Assembly (NCBI RefSeq): GCF_014635685.1
Contig: NZ_BMDH01000001.1
Location: 124,001 to 188,000 of the forward strand
Direction of reading: 5' to 3'
Length of the DNA: 64,000 bases
Source: Galliscardovia ingluviei
Lineage (GTDB): Bacteria > Actinomycetota > Actinomycetes > Actinomycetales > Bifidobacteriaceae
Below the pieces are notes generated by a model. It was not told where the DNA came from. It searched no databases and worked only from the letters and a program-made list of their open reading frames with translations. Each line of letters begins with the position of its first letter. The stretch's first letter is position 1. The translations under genes were made by a program, and so were the position numbers. Positions 18,077 to 28,746 of this stretch are shown piece by piece.

Positions 18077-18823
18077 TTAGATAGTTACTGACTCACGCTG
18101 AGCTAAGGCTTCTAAGCGTGCAGCAATCTCTTCGTACGCTGGAATAATGGATCCAAGATCACGTCTAAACAAATCTTTATCGAGATGTTCAATCTGACCT
18201 TGTGCAGCATCATGGCCCCACAGACGGCATGTGTCTGGAGTAATTTCATCAGCCAACAAAATCTGACCGTCACTGGTCTCGCCAATTTCAATCTTAAAAT
18301 CAACGAGTGTGACATCAATAGCTTGGAAAATTTCGGTTAACTTTTCATTGATTAAACGAGCTTGACGGGAAATTTCAGCAAGCTGCTCTGCTGTAGCAAG
18401 ACGCAAAGCCACAATAGCATCGTCATTGATGAATGGATCGCCCAAATCATCAGACTTGTAGCAGAACTCTAAAATTGGTTGAGCAAGCTCGGTACCTTCT
18501 GCAACACCGTAGCGCTTCGCGAATGAGCCGGCAGCAACATTGCGCATGATAATTTCCAGAGGGAACATAGTCATGCGACGTACCAGCTGGTCGGTTTCAT
18601 TGATTTGACGAACAAAATGGCTTTGCACGCCGCGTGCTTTGAGCAGTGCAAAAATAAGGGAAGTAATGCGATTATTCAGCTTGCCCTTGCCTTCAATTTG
18701 TTCTTTTTTCGCGCCATTACCTGCAGTGGCTTGATTGGAATACTCTACCCAGAGAACATCTGGATCGTCCGTTGCGTATAGTTTCTTTGCTTTGCCCTCG
18801 TAGAGCTTTTGCTGCTTTTCCAT
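18077..18823 (-). CDS. purC: Phosphoribosylaminoimidazole-succinocarboxamide synthase (SAICAR synthetase)
   Basis: A 248-residue enzyme that joins aspartate to CAIR with ATP, step 8 of purine synthesis. It opens with the typical [16 protein letters not shown], then shows LPLEI-type [24 protein letters not shown] and [13 protein letters not shown], the conserved substrate-binding segments. The ATG at 18823 is preceded by AAAGGCAATT; an upstream frame to 18889 has no signal. Length fits the bacterial short form. No fusion is present. Confidence 0.97.
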   Translation of the reverse strand: MEKQQKLYEGKAKKLYATDDPDVLWVEYSNQATAGNGAKKEQIEGKGKLNNRITSLIFALLKARGVQSHFVRQINETDQLVRRMTMFPLEIIMRNVAAGSFAKRYGVAEGTELAQPILEFCYKSDDLGDPFINDDAIVALRLATAEQLAEISRQARLINEKLTEIFQAIDVTLVDFKIEIGETSDGQILLADEITPDTCRLWGHDAAQGQIEHLDKDLFRRDLGSIIPAYEEIAARLEALAQRESVTI

Positions 18824-18984
18824 AATTGCCTTTCTTGGCTGCAAATGCAATGCACAAATGCAGGTGAACCAAGGGATTTGGACACTCAAACACTACCAAT
18901 AACAACATACATCGTGTGAAGTTTACAGGCTATGTTTAGCGCCATATTGTGGCCACGCTGTTGTATATCAGCGTGTACCGCTTG

Positions 18985-20388
18985 CTATTGCTGGTTTTGA
19001 GATACTGTAATTTCAAGCGTCTCGGCTACTGCTGTAGCCTTAGCGCGCGCTTGCTCGACAGTGGTACCTGCCGCAAGTGCTACTGCCATACGGCGTTCGC
19101 CATGGACTACAGGCTTGCCAAAAAGACGCACATCAGTATACGGTTCGCTTAATGCTTGTGGAAGGTTGCTAAAAGTGACTTCACCTTCGCCTTCAACAAC
19201 AATAGCATGGCTGGCGCTGACTAATGCAGGGTTGCGCAGTTGCACAGTATCTTCAGTTACTGGAATACCAAGTACTGCACGCGCATGGAGCGCAAATTCG
19301 CTAAAATGCTGAGAAAGCATCGTAACCATACCGGTGTCATGTGGGCGAGGAGAAACCTCATTAAACAGCACGGACCCATCTTCAAGGACGAAAAGCTCCA
19401 CGCCATAAACGCCCCAACCGCGTTCACCTTGAGCGCGCGCTGCATCAGTAAGACCCTGCACAAGAGTGGTTGCATAGGCAGCAGCTTGTTCACGTACCGA
19501 CTGGCTGATATTGGCTGGCTGCCATGATTCACGATAATCGCCATGATCTTGACGCTGGCCAATAGGGGAGCATGTGACTACTCCTGCACTTGAGCTTACG
19601 GTTAGTATAGTGAGTTCTTCAACGATATTGACAAAGCCTTCAACAACTACGCGGCTTATTTGTCCAGCAACGGCTACGCGACCGCCAGTTTGTGCTGTAT
19701 TCCACGCCTGCTCGATGTCTTCTTCGCTGTGCATTACTGCTTGTCCATGTCCAGAAGAACTCATTACTGGCTTGACTACGCATGGGAAGCCCACGGCTTG
19801 TACACCGGCTTTGAATTCTTCAAAAGAACCTGCAAAGCGGTATGGAGAAGTAGGAAGTCCTAGATCTTCGGCTGCAAGACGACGCAAGGCTTCTCGATCC
19901 ATGCAAATGCGGGCAGTTTGGCAGCTTGGTACAACTTGAATACCGTCAAGGGCTGCAAAACGAAGCTGATCGGTAGCAATAGCTTCTACTTCCGGGATAA
20001 TGATAGTTGGTTGGATTTCAGCAATGAGGGCGTTTAGCTGGTCTGGGTCTGCCATATTCAGTACGCGGGCCTCATGAGCTACATGATGTGCTGGTGCGTG
20101 CTCATAGGAGTCTGCGGCACATACCCAAGCTCCTAAGCGCATGAGCTCGATAGTGATTTCTTTACCTAACTCACCGGAACCAAGCAATAATACCCGCACT
20201 GGATGTTCACTATATGGAGCACCAAGATGATGCTGCACATGGAGTTGATCGGTATCAGTAGGTATTGCATTGGTTGCAGTGGTAGACACTTGCCCTGCTT
20301 GCGCTACAGCATCAGTGCGCGCTGCGGCATTAGCAGGTAAGTTAATGGCACAAGGACTGTCATGAAGTTGAGCATGATGGTTAGCCAT
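18985..20388 (-). CDS. purT: Formate-dependent GAR transformylase (PurT)
   Basis: A 467-residue ATP-grasp enzyme that formylates GAR using formate and ATP, the folate-independent alternative to PurN. The conserved body starts at about residue 63 with VRVLLLGSGELGKEI and continues with PSCQTARICMDREALR, FPCVVKPVMSSSGHGQ and VLFNEVSPRPHDTGMVTM. An N-terminal extension of about 60 residues, low in complexity and rich in Ala, His, Thr and Gln, precedes the usual start. The assigned ATG has only a weak ribosome binding site, so the true start could be internal. It is transcribed away from the glycosyltransferase gene. Confidence 0.92.
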   Translation of the reverse strand: MANHHAQLHDSPCAINLPANAAARTDAVAQAGQVSTTATNAIPTDTDQLHVQHHLGAPYSEHPVRVLLLGSGELGKEITIELMRLGAWVCAADSYEHAPAHHVAHEARVLNMADPDQLNALIAEIQPTIIIPEVEAIATDQLRFAALDGIQVVPSCQTARICMDREALRRLAAEDLGLPTSPYRFAGSFEEFKAGVQAVGFPCVVKPVMSSSGHGQAVMHSEEDIEQAWNTAQTGGRVAVAGQISRVVVEGFVNIVEELTILTVSSSAGVVTCSPIGQRQDHGDYRESWQPANISQSVREQAAAYATTLVQGLTDAARAQGERGWGVYGVELFVLEDGSVLFNEVSPRPHDTGMVTMLSQHFSEFALHARAVLGIPVTEDTVQLRNPALVSASHAIVVEGEGEVTFSNLPQALSEPYTDVRLFGKPVVHGERRMAVALAAGTTVEQARAKATAVAETLEITVSQNQQ

Positions 20389-20451
20389 AGTTCATATTGT
20401 GTCATGGTGACTACCCCAAAGTGCGAGGCTGGTGGCGTATACAGGTATTGC

Positions 20452-20485
20452 GTCCAACATGTGGACGAATAAAATTCGGTATACT
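20452..20485 (+). promoter_or_regulatory. Promoter region of the glycosyltransferase gene with small palindrome
   Basis: A -10 box TATACT (20480-20485) lies 29 bases before ATG 20515. Just upstream is the palindrome GTCCAACATGTGGAC (20452-20466), positioned over the -35 region; it may be an operator. Confidence 0.35.
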
Positions 20486-20514
20486 AAAGGTAGACAGGCA
20501 ATGTAGGGGGAGTT

Positions 20515-21795
20515 ATGCAAGAAAGCATTATTCAAGAAACCGAGATGAAGGCGTCATCTAAACCGCTTACTATTGCGCTGGTACTTGATAGTTTTGGTAA
20601 TCGCGGCAATGGTACTTCAAATTCGGCACTGCAATATGCTGCAGAATTAGAAAAATTAGGCGCACGTGTGCGTCTTGTTGGCATTGGCGCAGGTACATAC
20701 GCAGTACCTGAGCGCCATATTCCTATGATTTCCCGTATTGCAGCAAAACAACAAATGCATTTTGCGCAAGTAGATGAGCGTGTGCTACGGGCATGTTTTG
20801 CCGGAGTGGATGTTGTTCATATTTATATGCCGTTTACTTTTGGCAGGGCGGCACTTCGAGTAGCACGTAGTATGGGAATACCAGTTACTGCTGGTTTTCA
20901 TATTCAACCAGAAAATATTTTGTATTCTGCGGGTCCTCTACGATATATTCCCGGTGCAGTGAGTATTATCTATCGACTGTTTCGGCATTGGCTCTATGAT
21001 CATGTACAGCATATTCATGTGCCAACTACTATGGGTGCGAAGTTGCTACATGCGCACGGGTATCGCGCTAATATTCATGTTATTTCTAACGGATATGAGC
21101 CTGTATATACGCCAAAAGCAGAGTCTGGTACGTCGGAGAATGCTGCAGATGCTGCTGATGTTGCAGATGTTATAGATGCTACTGATGTTACAGATGTAAA
21201 GCAGTTTCATATTGTTGCCAGCGGTAGATTAACTCGGGAAAAACACCACATTACTCTGCTGCGCGCGGTGGCAAGATGCAAGCATCGAAATAGTATTCGA
21301 GTCAGTATTGCAGGCACTGGTCCACTGCTTCGTCCATTACAATTAGCTGCACGTGTGCTGTTGCGTGCTCAACATGGGTATAAGCGTGTACGCTGTGACA
21401 TTGGTTTTCATGAGCATAATACGATGCCTGACTTCTTGCGTAGTGCTGATTTGCTTGTTCATCCGTCTCTTGTTGATTTGGAATCAATTAGTGTGTTAGA
21501 GGCTACTGCTTGTGGGGTAGTACCGGTTATTGCGCAAAGTCCATTAAGTGCAGCTAGTCAATTTGCACTTACCGAGCATTCGCTGTTTCCTGTGCGCGAC
21601 GTGCAGGCATTAGCGGACGCTATTGATTGGTGGATTGAGCACCCACACGAACGTCAGATATGGAGTGGTGTGTATGCAGAGCGTGCAGTAGAGCAGTATT
21701 CACTTGTTTCTTGTGCGCAACAATTTATGGATATGGAACAGCAGGCGCTGGCGGACGCTGCAATATATCATCGCGACACGCTGAAACGGCACTAA
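20515..21795 (+). CDS. Family 4-type glycosyltransferase (GT-B fold)
   Basis: A 426-residue retaining glycosyltransferase. The N-terminal domain has the glycine loop NRGNGTSNSALQYA and DVVHIYMPF; the C-terminal donor domain has the signature SGRLTREKHHITLLRAV, then HPSLVDLESISVLEATACG, where the Glu of the E-x7-E motif contacts the nucleotide sugar. Between the domains (about residues 204-229) lies a repetitive linker of the type A-D-A/V-x-D encoded by 9-base DNA repeats. GGGGGAG precedes ATG 20515. Likely role: a lipid-linked or cell-envelope glycan, such as a mannosyl- or glucosyltransferase acting on phosphatidylinositol or diacylglycerol; the acceptor cannot be read from sequence. Confidence 0.8.
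   Translation: MQESIIQETEMKASSKPLTIALVLDSFGNRGNGTSNSALQYAAELEKLGARVRLVGIGAGTYAVPERHIPMISRIAAKQQMHFAQVDERVLRACFAGVDVVHIYMPFTFGRAALRVARSMGIPVTAGFHIQPENILYSAGPLRYIPGAVSIIYRLFRHWLYDHVQHIHVPTTMGAKLLHAHGYRANIHVISNGYEPVYTPKAESGTSENAADAADVADVIDATDVTDVKQFHIVASGRLTREKHHITLLRAVARCKHRNSIRVSIAGTGPLLRPLQLAARVLLRAQHGYKRVRCDIGFHEHNTMPDFLRSADLLVHPSLVDLESISVLEATACGVVPVIAQSPLSAASQFALTEHSLFPVRDVQALADAIDWWIEHPHERQIWSGVYAERAVEQYSLVSCAQQFMDMEQQALADAAIYHRDTLKRH
21142..21195 (+). repeat. Six 9-base tandem repeats inside the glycosyltransferase gene
   Basis: Six degenerate copies of G-[CT]-T-N-N-N-G-A-T, encoding Ala/Val-x-Asp triplets in the interdomain linker. Copy number change would keep the reading frame. Confidence 0.7.
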
Positions 21796-21869
21796 AGATG
21801 CAAAGATTGCTCGCATAGTGTATAGTACCAATTCGTTGTGCTGGTCACATGTGATCAGATGCAACAATG

Positions 21870-21942
21870 GTGGCTATAGCTCAGTTGGTAGAGCATCTGA
21901 TTGTGGTTCAGAAGGTCGCGTGTTCGAGCCACGTTAGCCACC
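21870..21942 (+). tRNA. tRNA-His (anticodon GTG)
   Basis: A complete cloverleaf: acceptor GTGGCTA pairs with TAGCCAC, the D arm is GCTCAGTTGGTAGAGC, the anticodon arm CTGATTGTGGTTCAG exposes GTG, and the T arm holds TTCGAGC. A G at 21869 can serve as G-1 opposite the discriminator C at 21942, the hallmark of tRNA-His. CCA is not encoded. A terminator follows. Confidence 0.95.
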
Positions 21943-21950
21943 CTCGTTAA

Positions 21951-21979
21951 GGGCTTTGTCTTAAGGCAAAGCCCTTTCT
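21951..21979 (+). terminator. Rho-independent terminator of tRNA-His
   Basis: Arms GGGCTTTG (21951-21958) and CAAAGCCC (21967-21974), followed by TTTCT. Confidence 0.9.
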
Positions 21980-22269
21980 CGTTCTACGTGGTTTCAGTAC
22001 GTGACCTAGGTAAAATCAGAGTTAAATGGTTTTGGGATTTGTGGCTTATATGCCAACACTCTAGTACCTTATATGTCCACTTTTCTGCCATGTGCCAAAA
22101 GCGGCTACTTTGGAATATCTGATGTTTCAAACCGTACGGAAGAACAAGGTAAACAGGCTGCCAAAATCTGCTAGTACCCAATAGTAACCGGTAGCAAGCA
22201 ATACAAGCCCCTCCAAATACAAAGAGTCTGTAATATGGGGCTTATAGTAGCTACATAGTGCAATAAAAA
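21980..22269. other. Non-coding stretch, no gene seen
   Basis: About 290 bases between the tRNA terminator and the terminator of the MetE-like gene. Small open frames lack ribosome binding sites and motifs. No known RNA family was recognised. Confidence 0.4.
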
Positions 22270-22337
22270 ACTCAGTTACTACTGGCTGATATGGTACTGA
22301 AATACGCGATAACAATACCAATGCAGAGTAACTGAGT
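22270..22337 (-). terminator. Long-loop terminator of the MetE-like gene
   Basis: Perfect 11-base arms ACTCAGTTACT (22270-22280) and AGTAACTGAGT (22327-22337). Read on the minus strand the hairpin is followed directly by TTTTTTATTG. The 46-base loop contains a second small stem (TGGTA/TACCA). Confidence 0.75.
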
Positions 22338-22388
22338 GTAAAACCGTAGTTGCGCTTTTGAACTACATCAAGTTTCAGTTATTTAGAT

Positions 22389-23528
22389 CTAGTCTTCGCC
22401 CCAAACTTCAGCAGCTACCTGACGTACTAAAGCAATTTTAGCCCACTGCTCCTCTTCGGTTAATTCATTGCCTTCTTCGGTAGAAGCAAAGCCACACTGT
22501 GTGGATAGGCACAAGCGATCCAGGGGTACATACTGTGCAGCTTCTTGAATGCGAGCTTTAACTACTTCTGGATCTTCAAGTACTGGGGACTTGGAAGTAA
22601 TAAGACCAAGCACCACAGTAGCGTTTGGATGAATTTTGGCTAATGGAGCAAAATCGCCGGAGCGGTCATCGTCAAATTCCAAGTAGAACGCGCTTACGTT
22701 TTCACGAGCAAACAGAATATCAGCTACTGGCTCATAGCCACCTTGAGAAGCCCAAGTTGAGTGATAATTACCACGGCAATCGTGTGTGGTAATGACCAAA
22801 TCTTCTGGCTGATCGGCAATAACGGCATTATTGATTGCTAAGAAACGTTCTTTTGGATCTGCATACTCTCCTGGAGCGATCAGCTTTGCTTTACCGTAAT
22901 CTGGATCGCAAAGCATGCCCCATACACAGTCATCAAGCTGCACATTGCGACATCCTTCATCATAGAGTGCTGCGATCAGACCGCGGTATGCTGCTACTAA
23001 ATCAGCGTCAACTGCGGCATCAGCTTCAACGCCCTTGCCATATACGGCTTCCAAAGACTCAATATTTTCTGGACGGTAGAATTCAGCAACGGTTTGTGCA
23101 GGTGCTGGAATAGTTTGACGTGCTACTACGGTATCGTCTTCAAACTGCTTTAAGAAGCGGAAATGCTCAACAAATGGATGAGTGCCGTCAAAAGCGATTT
23201 TTCCCGTTACGCGCGCAGACTCTGCTCGGGTTTCTTCGCCGTGGAACTGATATCCATGGTCGAGTGCTACCTTGTCAACACCGGAGAATCCCCACATTGC
23301 GTCAAGATGCCACCAGCCGCGCCTAAATTCACCGTCGGTAATAACGTGCAAGCCAGCTTGCTTTTGTTGTTCGACAAGTTTGGTAATTGCGGCATCCTCT
23401 ACAGCTTTCAATCCTGCAGCATCGAGTGTGCCTGCTTCAAAAGCTTTGCGAGCGTCCTTTAGTTCCTGTGGGCGCAAATAGCTGCCAACGACATCGGCGC
23501 GAAATGGTGCATTCTTGGTATATGCCAT
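22389..23528 (-). CDS. MetE C-terminal-domain-like methyltransferase (YxjG/YxjH type)
   Basis: A 379-residue protein corresponding to the catalytic C-terminal half of cobalamin-independent methionine synthase. It contains FRADVVGSYLRP at the start, DGEFRRGWW, a NVQLDDCVWG segment, THDCRGN, AFYLEFDDDRSGDFAPL, VVLGLITSKSP and LSTQCGFAS, which include the zinc-binding His, Cys and Cys positions of the family. It lacks the N-terminal half of full MetE, as in Bacillus YxjG/YxjH, which are thought to make methionine from homocysteine with a small methyl donor. ATG 23528 follows AGGAGGATCC at good distance. It stands alone and no S-box or other riboswitch was recognised upstream. Confidence 0.85.
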   Translation of the reverse strand: MAYTKNAPFRADVVGSYLRPQELKDARKAFEAGTLDAAGLKAVEDAAITKLVEQQKQAGLHVITDGEFRRGWWHLDAMWGFSGVDKVALDHGYQFHGEETRAESARVTGKIAFDGTHPFVEHFRFLKQFEDDTVVARQTIPAPAQTVAEFYRPENIESLEAVYGKGVEADAAVDADLVAAYRGLIAALYDEGCRNVQLDDCVWGMLCDPDYGKAKLIAPGEYADPKERFLAINNAVIADQPEDLVITTHDCRGNYHSTWASQGGYEPVADILFARENVSAFYLEFDDDRSGDFAPLAKIHPNATVVLGLITSKSPVLEDPEVVKARIQEAAQYVPLDRLCLSTQCGFASTEEGNELTEEEQWAKIALVRQVAAEVWGED

Positions 23529-24024
23529 GGATCCTCCTATTGTTTGCTGACATACACAGCATAACGGCAAATGCAAGGGAACACTACGTAATCGTTATTA
23601 GAAAAACTGATAGCGAGTGATAAATGCTCAGTGTGCATGGTACTTTGCAAAGTAATAATGCGTGCTGTATGACGAGAGATGTGTGATCTACGATGCACTG
23701 ATGTGTGCGGTATGTATACAACTGGTAGCTTGTCGGGTCAGTAGTGTAGGCTTTAGCGAAGCAATCGGTATTAGTGTGTTTTGTCGCACGGTATGATATA
23801 CTGATTATTTGTGTGTGCCATTAATGGTGCCTATGTTATGGCGTCATTCGAGTGGGACATTCTGGAACACGGTGAAGCAACCTAGTAATAGCGCGCTGAG
23901 TGTGAAGGACCATCGGGCCGGTGGACTGTGGCTTTCTACTCTTTGCTCTTGAGCATGGATAGATGTGGGCTGCAGTGTGGCGGTTCCACAGAATAGAGAA
24001 CATCCATGTGAATCGGAGAGACAG
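23529..24024. other. Divergent promoter region and long rpsL leader
   Basis: About 500 bases between the MetE-like gene and rpsL. The only clear signal is the extended -10 at 23794-23802. The transcript from it would have a leader of more than 200 bases. No gene or named riboswitch was recognised. Confidence 0.5.
23794..23802 (+). promoter_or_regulatory. Extended -10 promoter of the str operon
   Basis: TGATATACT is an extended -10 element (TG-N-TATACT). No good -35 is seen at 17 bases, as expected for extended -10 promoters. Transcription would start near 23810, about 215 bases before the rpsL start. Confidence 0.5.
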
Positions 24025-24396
24025 TTGCCTACGATTGAACAGCTGGTCCGTAAGGGCCGCAAGCCAAAGCCAAAGAAGTCCAAGACTTTGGCACTGAAGG
24101 GTAGCCCACTGCGTCGCGGTGTGTGCACCCGTGTGTACACCACTACACCAAAGAAGCCAAACTCTGCACTTCGTAAGGTTGCACGTGTACGCCTGAGCTC
24201 AGGTATTGAAGTTACCGCCTACATTCCAGGCGAAGGTCACAACTTGCAGGAGCACTCCATTGTGCTCGTACGCGGTGGCCGTGTGAAGGATTTGCCAGGT
24301 GTACGTTACCACATCGTCCGTGGTGCATTAGATACCCAGGGCGTTAAGGACCGCAAGCAGGGTCGTTCCCTGTACGGAGCAAAGAAGGCGAAGTAA
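24025..24396 (+). CDS. rpsL: 30S ribosomal protein S12
   Basis: A 123-residue protein of the decoding centre. The start is TTG 24025 ([20 protein letters not shown] follows), supported by GGAGAG 4 bases upstream; the frame remains open upstream but the extra residues do not belong to S12. Lys43 (TTPKKPNSA) and Lys88 ([10 protein letters not shown]), the positions changed in streptomycin-resistant mutants, are both wild type. First gene of the rpsL-rpsG-fusA-tuf operon. Confidence 0.97.
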   Translation: MPTIEQLVRKGRKPKPKKSKTLALKGSPLRRGVCTRVYTTTPKKPNSALRKVARVRLSSGIEVTAYIPGEGHNLQEHSIVLVRGGRVKDLPGVRYHIVRGALDTQGVKDRKQGRSLYGAKKAK

Positions 24397-24401
24397 GAGA
24401 T

Positions 24402-24872
24402 ATGTCACGTAAAGGACCTGCCAAGAAGCATCAGCTCCTGCCCGATCCAATCTACGGTTCGACGGTAGTGGCACAGCTCATCAATAAGATTCTGCTTGAC
24501 GGTAAGAAGTCAATTGCTGAAAACATTGTGTATTCTGCACTTGATATCGTCAAGGAAAAGACCGAACAGGAGCCAGTCTCCGTTCTTAAGCGCGCTTTGG
24601 ACAATATCCGTCCAAGCCTTGAGGTTCGTTCCCGCCGCGTTGGTGGTGCAACCTACCAGGTACCAGTTGAAGTAAAGCCAGCTCGTGCAAACACTTTGTC
24701 TTTGCGCTGGTTGACTGACTTCTCCCGTGCTCGCCGCGAAAAGACCATGGCTGAGCGTCTGGCAAACGAGATTCTTGACGCATCCAACGGCTTGGGTGCT
24801 TCCGTAAAGCGCCGCGAGGATACCCACAAGATGGCAGAGGCTAACAAGGCCTTCGCTCACTATCGTTGGTAA
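24402..24872 (+). CDS. rpsG: 30S ribosomal protein S7
   Basis: A 156-residue primary rRNA-binding protein of the small-subunit head. It begins [10 protein letters not shown] and contains the conserved [11 protein letters not shown] and [15 protein letters not shown] segments; it ends with the usual [15 protein letters not shown]. It starts 6 bases after rpsL and is followed 36 bases later by fusA, so it is co-transcribed with both. Confidence 0.98.
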   Translation: MSRKGPAKKHQLLPDPIYGSTVVAQLINKILLDGKKSIAENIVYSALDIVKEKTEQEPVSVLKRALDNIRPSLEVRSRRVGGATYQVPVEVKPARANTLSLRWLTDFSRARREKTMAERLANEILDASNGLGASVKRREDTHKMAEANKAFAHYRW

Positions 24873-24908
24873 TCCCCAATATTCAAGTTCGAGAGCTAAG
24901 GAACATCC

Positions 24909-27038
24909 ATGGCACAAGATGTGCTTAACGACCTCAATCAGGTTCGTAATATCGGCATTATGGCTCACATTGATGCCGGTAAGACTACAACAACAGAACG
25001 TATTTTGTTCTACACGGGCAAGAACTACAAGATCGGCGAAACCCATGATGGTGCGTCGACTATGGACTTCATGGCCCAAGAGCAGGAACGCGGTATTACT
25101 ATTCAGTCTGCTGCTACCACCTGCTTCTGGAATCGTCAGACCCACGACACTGACAAGCAGTTCCAGATCAACATCATCGATACCCCAGGTCACGTGGACT
25201 TCACTGCTGAGGTAGAGCGTTCTTTGCGCGTACTCGATGGTGCTGTTGCAGTATTCGATGGTAAGGAAGGCGTAGAGCCACAGTCTGAAACCGTATGGCG
25301 TCAGGCTGATAAGTATGGCGTTCCACGTATCTGCTTCATCAACAAGATGGATAAGCTGGGTGCAAACTTCTACTACTCAGTAGACACCATCAAGGAAAAG
25401 CTCGGTGCAACCCCACTCGTAGTTCAGCTGCCAATTGGTGCAGAGAACGACTTCGCTGGTGTGGTTGACCTTATCCGCATGAAGGCTTATATCTGGAACG
25501 ATGTCTCCAGCGATCAGGGTGCCCACTATGACACCGTTGATATTCCAGCTGATTTGCAGGAAAAGGCTGAGCAGTATCGTGCAGAACTTCTTGATCAGGT
25601 TGCAGAATCTGATGAAGAGTTGCTCGAGAAGTACCTTGAATCTGGTGAATTGAGCGAAGAAGAGATCCGCGCTGGTATTCGCAAGCTCACTGTAGCTCGT
25701 GAAGCCTACCCAGTATTGTGCGGTTCTGCATTCAAGGACAAGGGCGTACAGCCAATGCTTGACGCTGTTGTCGATTACTTGCCAAGCCCAGAAGACGTTC
25801 CAGCAATCAAGGGCTTCGATCCAGCCGATGAATCCATCGAAATTGATCGTAAGCCATTGACTAGCGAACCATTCTCCGCTTTGGTATTTAAGATTTCCAC
25901 TCACCAGTTCTACGGCAAGCTCGTCTTTGTGCGTGTATACTCCGGTGAAGTCAAGCCAGGCGATACCGTTCTTGATTCTACCAAGGGCAAGAAGGAACGC
26001 GTCGGTAAGATCTTCCAGATGCACGCTGACAAGGAGAACCCAGTAGATAACGCTTCTGCAGGTAACATCTACACCTTCGTAGGTCTGAAGAACGTTTCTA
26101 CCGGTGACACATTGTGCGACGAGAAGGCTCCTATTTCTCTGGAATCCATGACCTTCCCAGATCCTGTTATCGAAGTGGCTGTAGAGCCAAAGACCAAGCA
26201 GGATCAGGAAAAGATGGCAAATGCTTTGGCAAAGCTGTCTGACGAAGATCCAACCTTCCAGGTGAAGACCGATGAAGAGTCTGGTCAGACCTTGATTTCT
26301 GGTATGGGCGAGCTTCAGCTTGATATTATCGTCGACCGTATGCGTCGCGAATTCAAGGTGGAATGCAATGTAGGTAAGCCACAGGTAGCATACCGCGAGA
26401 CCATCCGCAAGGCTGTAATGAACCAAGAGTACACCCACAAGAAGCAGACCGGTGGTTCTGGTCAGTTCGCAAAGGTACTCATGAACTTCGAGCCTTTGGA
26501 TACCGAAGCTGGCGAAAACTACGAGTTCGTCAACGAGGTTACTGGTGGACACATCACCAAGGAATTCATTCCTTCCATCGACGCTGGTGTGCAGGAAGCA
26601 ATGGAATCCGGTGTACTCGCAGGCTTCCCAGTGGTGGGCGTCAAGGCAACCGTCACCGACGGTCAGACCCACGATGTCGACTCCTCAGAACTTGCCTTCA
26701 AGATCGCAGGTTCTATGTGCTTCAAGGAAGCAGCTCCTAAGGCTCACCCAGTAATCCTCGAACCAATTATGGCTGTTGAGGTGCGTACTCCAGAAGAGTA
26801 CATGGGTGACGTTATGGGTGATATTAACTCCCGTCGAGGCACCATCCAGTCTATGACTGATTCCACTGGTGTTAAGGTTATTGACGCAAAGGTACCACTG
26901 AGCGAAATGTTTGGCTACATTGGTGATTTGCGTTCTAAGACCCAGGGCCGTGCAATGTTCACCATGCAGATGGACTCTTATGCAGAGGTGCCAAAGGCAG
27001 TATCTGACGAGATCATCAAGGCCCAGCGCGGCGAGTAA
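24909..27038 (+). CDS. fusA: Elongation factor G
   Basis: A 709-residue translocation GTPase. G motifs are [15 protein letters not shown] (P-loop), the switch [16 protein letters not shown] and NKMDKLGAN. Domains II to V follow, with the domain IV tip region in GGSGQFAKV. Length and order are normal for bacterial EF-G. Start ATG 24909 follows CTAAGGAAC. There is a 189-base gap before tuf that carries an inverted repeat and a likely separate tuf promoter. Confidence 0.98.
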   Translation: MAQDVLNDLNQVRNIGIMAHIDAGKTTTTERILFYTGKNYKIGETHDGASTMDFMAQEQERGITIQSAATTCFWNRQTHDTDKQFQINIIDTPGHVDFTAEVERSLRVLDGAVAVFDGKEGVEPQSETVWRQADKYGVPRICFINKMDKLGANFYYSVDTIKEKLGATPLVVQLPIGAENDFAGVVDLIRMKAYIWNDVSSDQGAHYDTVDIPADLQEKAEQYRAELLDQVAESDEELLEKYLESGELSEEEIRAGIRKLTVAREAYPVLCGSAFKDKGVQPMLDAVVDYLPSPEDVPAIKGFDPADESIEIDRKPLTSEPFSALVFKISTHQFYGKLVFVRVYSGEVKPGDTVLDSTKGKKERVGKIFQMHADKENPVDNASAGNIYTFVGLKNVSTGDTLCDEKAPISLESMTFPDPVIEVAVEPKTKQDQEKMANALAKLSDEDPTFQVKTDEESGQTLISGMGELQLDIIVDRMRREFKVECNVGKPQVAYRETIRKAVMNQEYTHKKQTGGSGQFAKVLMNFEPLDTEAGENYEFVNEVTGGHITKEFIPSIDAGVQEAMESGVLAGFPVVGVKATVTDGQTHDVDSSELAFKIAGSMCFKEAAPKAHPVILEPIMAVEVRTPEEYMGDVMGDINSRRGTIQSMTDSTGVKVIDAKVPLSEMFGYIGDLRSKTQGRAMFTMQMDSYAEVPKAVSDEIIKAQRGE

Positions 27039-27077
27039 TTCACTTACAGAGTTATCACCGCAATCGGGGTTTTGCAG

Positions 27078-27124
27078 TTGTTTAACCTCCGAGTCAGCGT
27101 TACAATTTATAGGCTGACTCGGAG
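27078..27124 (+). promoter_or_regulatory. Putative tuf promoter inside a 12-base inverted repeat
   Basis: A -35-like TTGTTT (27078-27083) and a -10-like TACAAT (27101-27106) are 17 bases apart. The -10 lies in the loop of a perfect inverted repeat, CTCCGAGTCAGC (27087-27098) and GCTGACTCGGAG (27113-27124). As RNA from fusA read-through it forms a strong hairpin without a T-run; as DNA it may be an operator. Confidence 0.5.
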
Positions 27125-27227
27125 CGTTGAGCTCATAGCAAAGTCCCAACAATCTAGTAATATGTAGCGAGTGTCTTGTGCATGGTTTGCACAAGCAAAC
27201 TACGAATCGTCCAGGAGGACATAACAC

Positions 27228-28427
<1,200 letters not shown>

Positions 28428-28448
28428 TTCTAGTTAAATAGCCGTATA

Positions 28449-28476
28449 AGCCTCGGGAGTAATTCCGAGGCTTTTT
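28449..28476 (+). terminator. Rho-independent terminator of tuf
   Basis: Arms AGCCTCGG (28449-28456) and CCGAGGCT (28465-28472) followed by TTTT. Confidence 0.95.
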
Positions 28477-28486
28477 CATAATCAGA

Positions 28487-28504
28487 TGTAATTACGTAAT
28501 TACA
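28487..28504. promoter_or_regulatory. Perfect 18-base palindrome upstream of efp
   Basis: TGTAATTACGTAATTACA is an exact palindrome, made of two GTAATTAC half units. It lies 15 bases past the tuf terminator and about 240 bases before efp. Looks like a binding site for a dimeric regulator; the protein is unknown. Confidence 0.4.
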
Positions 28505-28746
28505 AGACGGTGCTCACACTGTAGTTACAGAATGCTCAATATGCATAGAGATGATTCTATCCTATAAGCCATATTGTTTACGTGCAACAAGCTCACGTAG
28601 AAAATACGCTATAACACATGCAACTTAGCATCAATAAGTGATAATGAGTAATAGTGAACGGCAAAGAGACAACAACCAATAAATGTATACGGATAGTGGC
28701 ATAATATTGACGGCTTATTGTGAATACGAATGAATAGGTGAATCAA

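Noticed and set aside
21870-21942. tRNA-His as an integration site for a mobile element
   Set aside because: No integrase, and no repeat of the tRNA 3' end was noticed within the window.
21984-22321. Short open frames between tRNA-His and the MetE-like gene
   Set aside because: They lack ribosome binding sites and motifs, and one runs through a terminator hairpin.
23529-23800. Possible SAM riboswitch upstream of the MetE-like gene
   Set aside because: I looked for S-box type conserved segments on the minus strand and found none.
24510-25193. Minus-strand open frame opposite rpsG and fusA
   Set aside because: Shadow of ribosomal protein and EF-G codons; no ribosome binding site or family motif.
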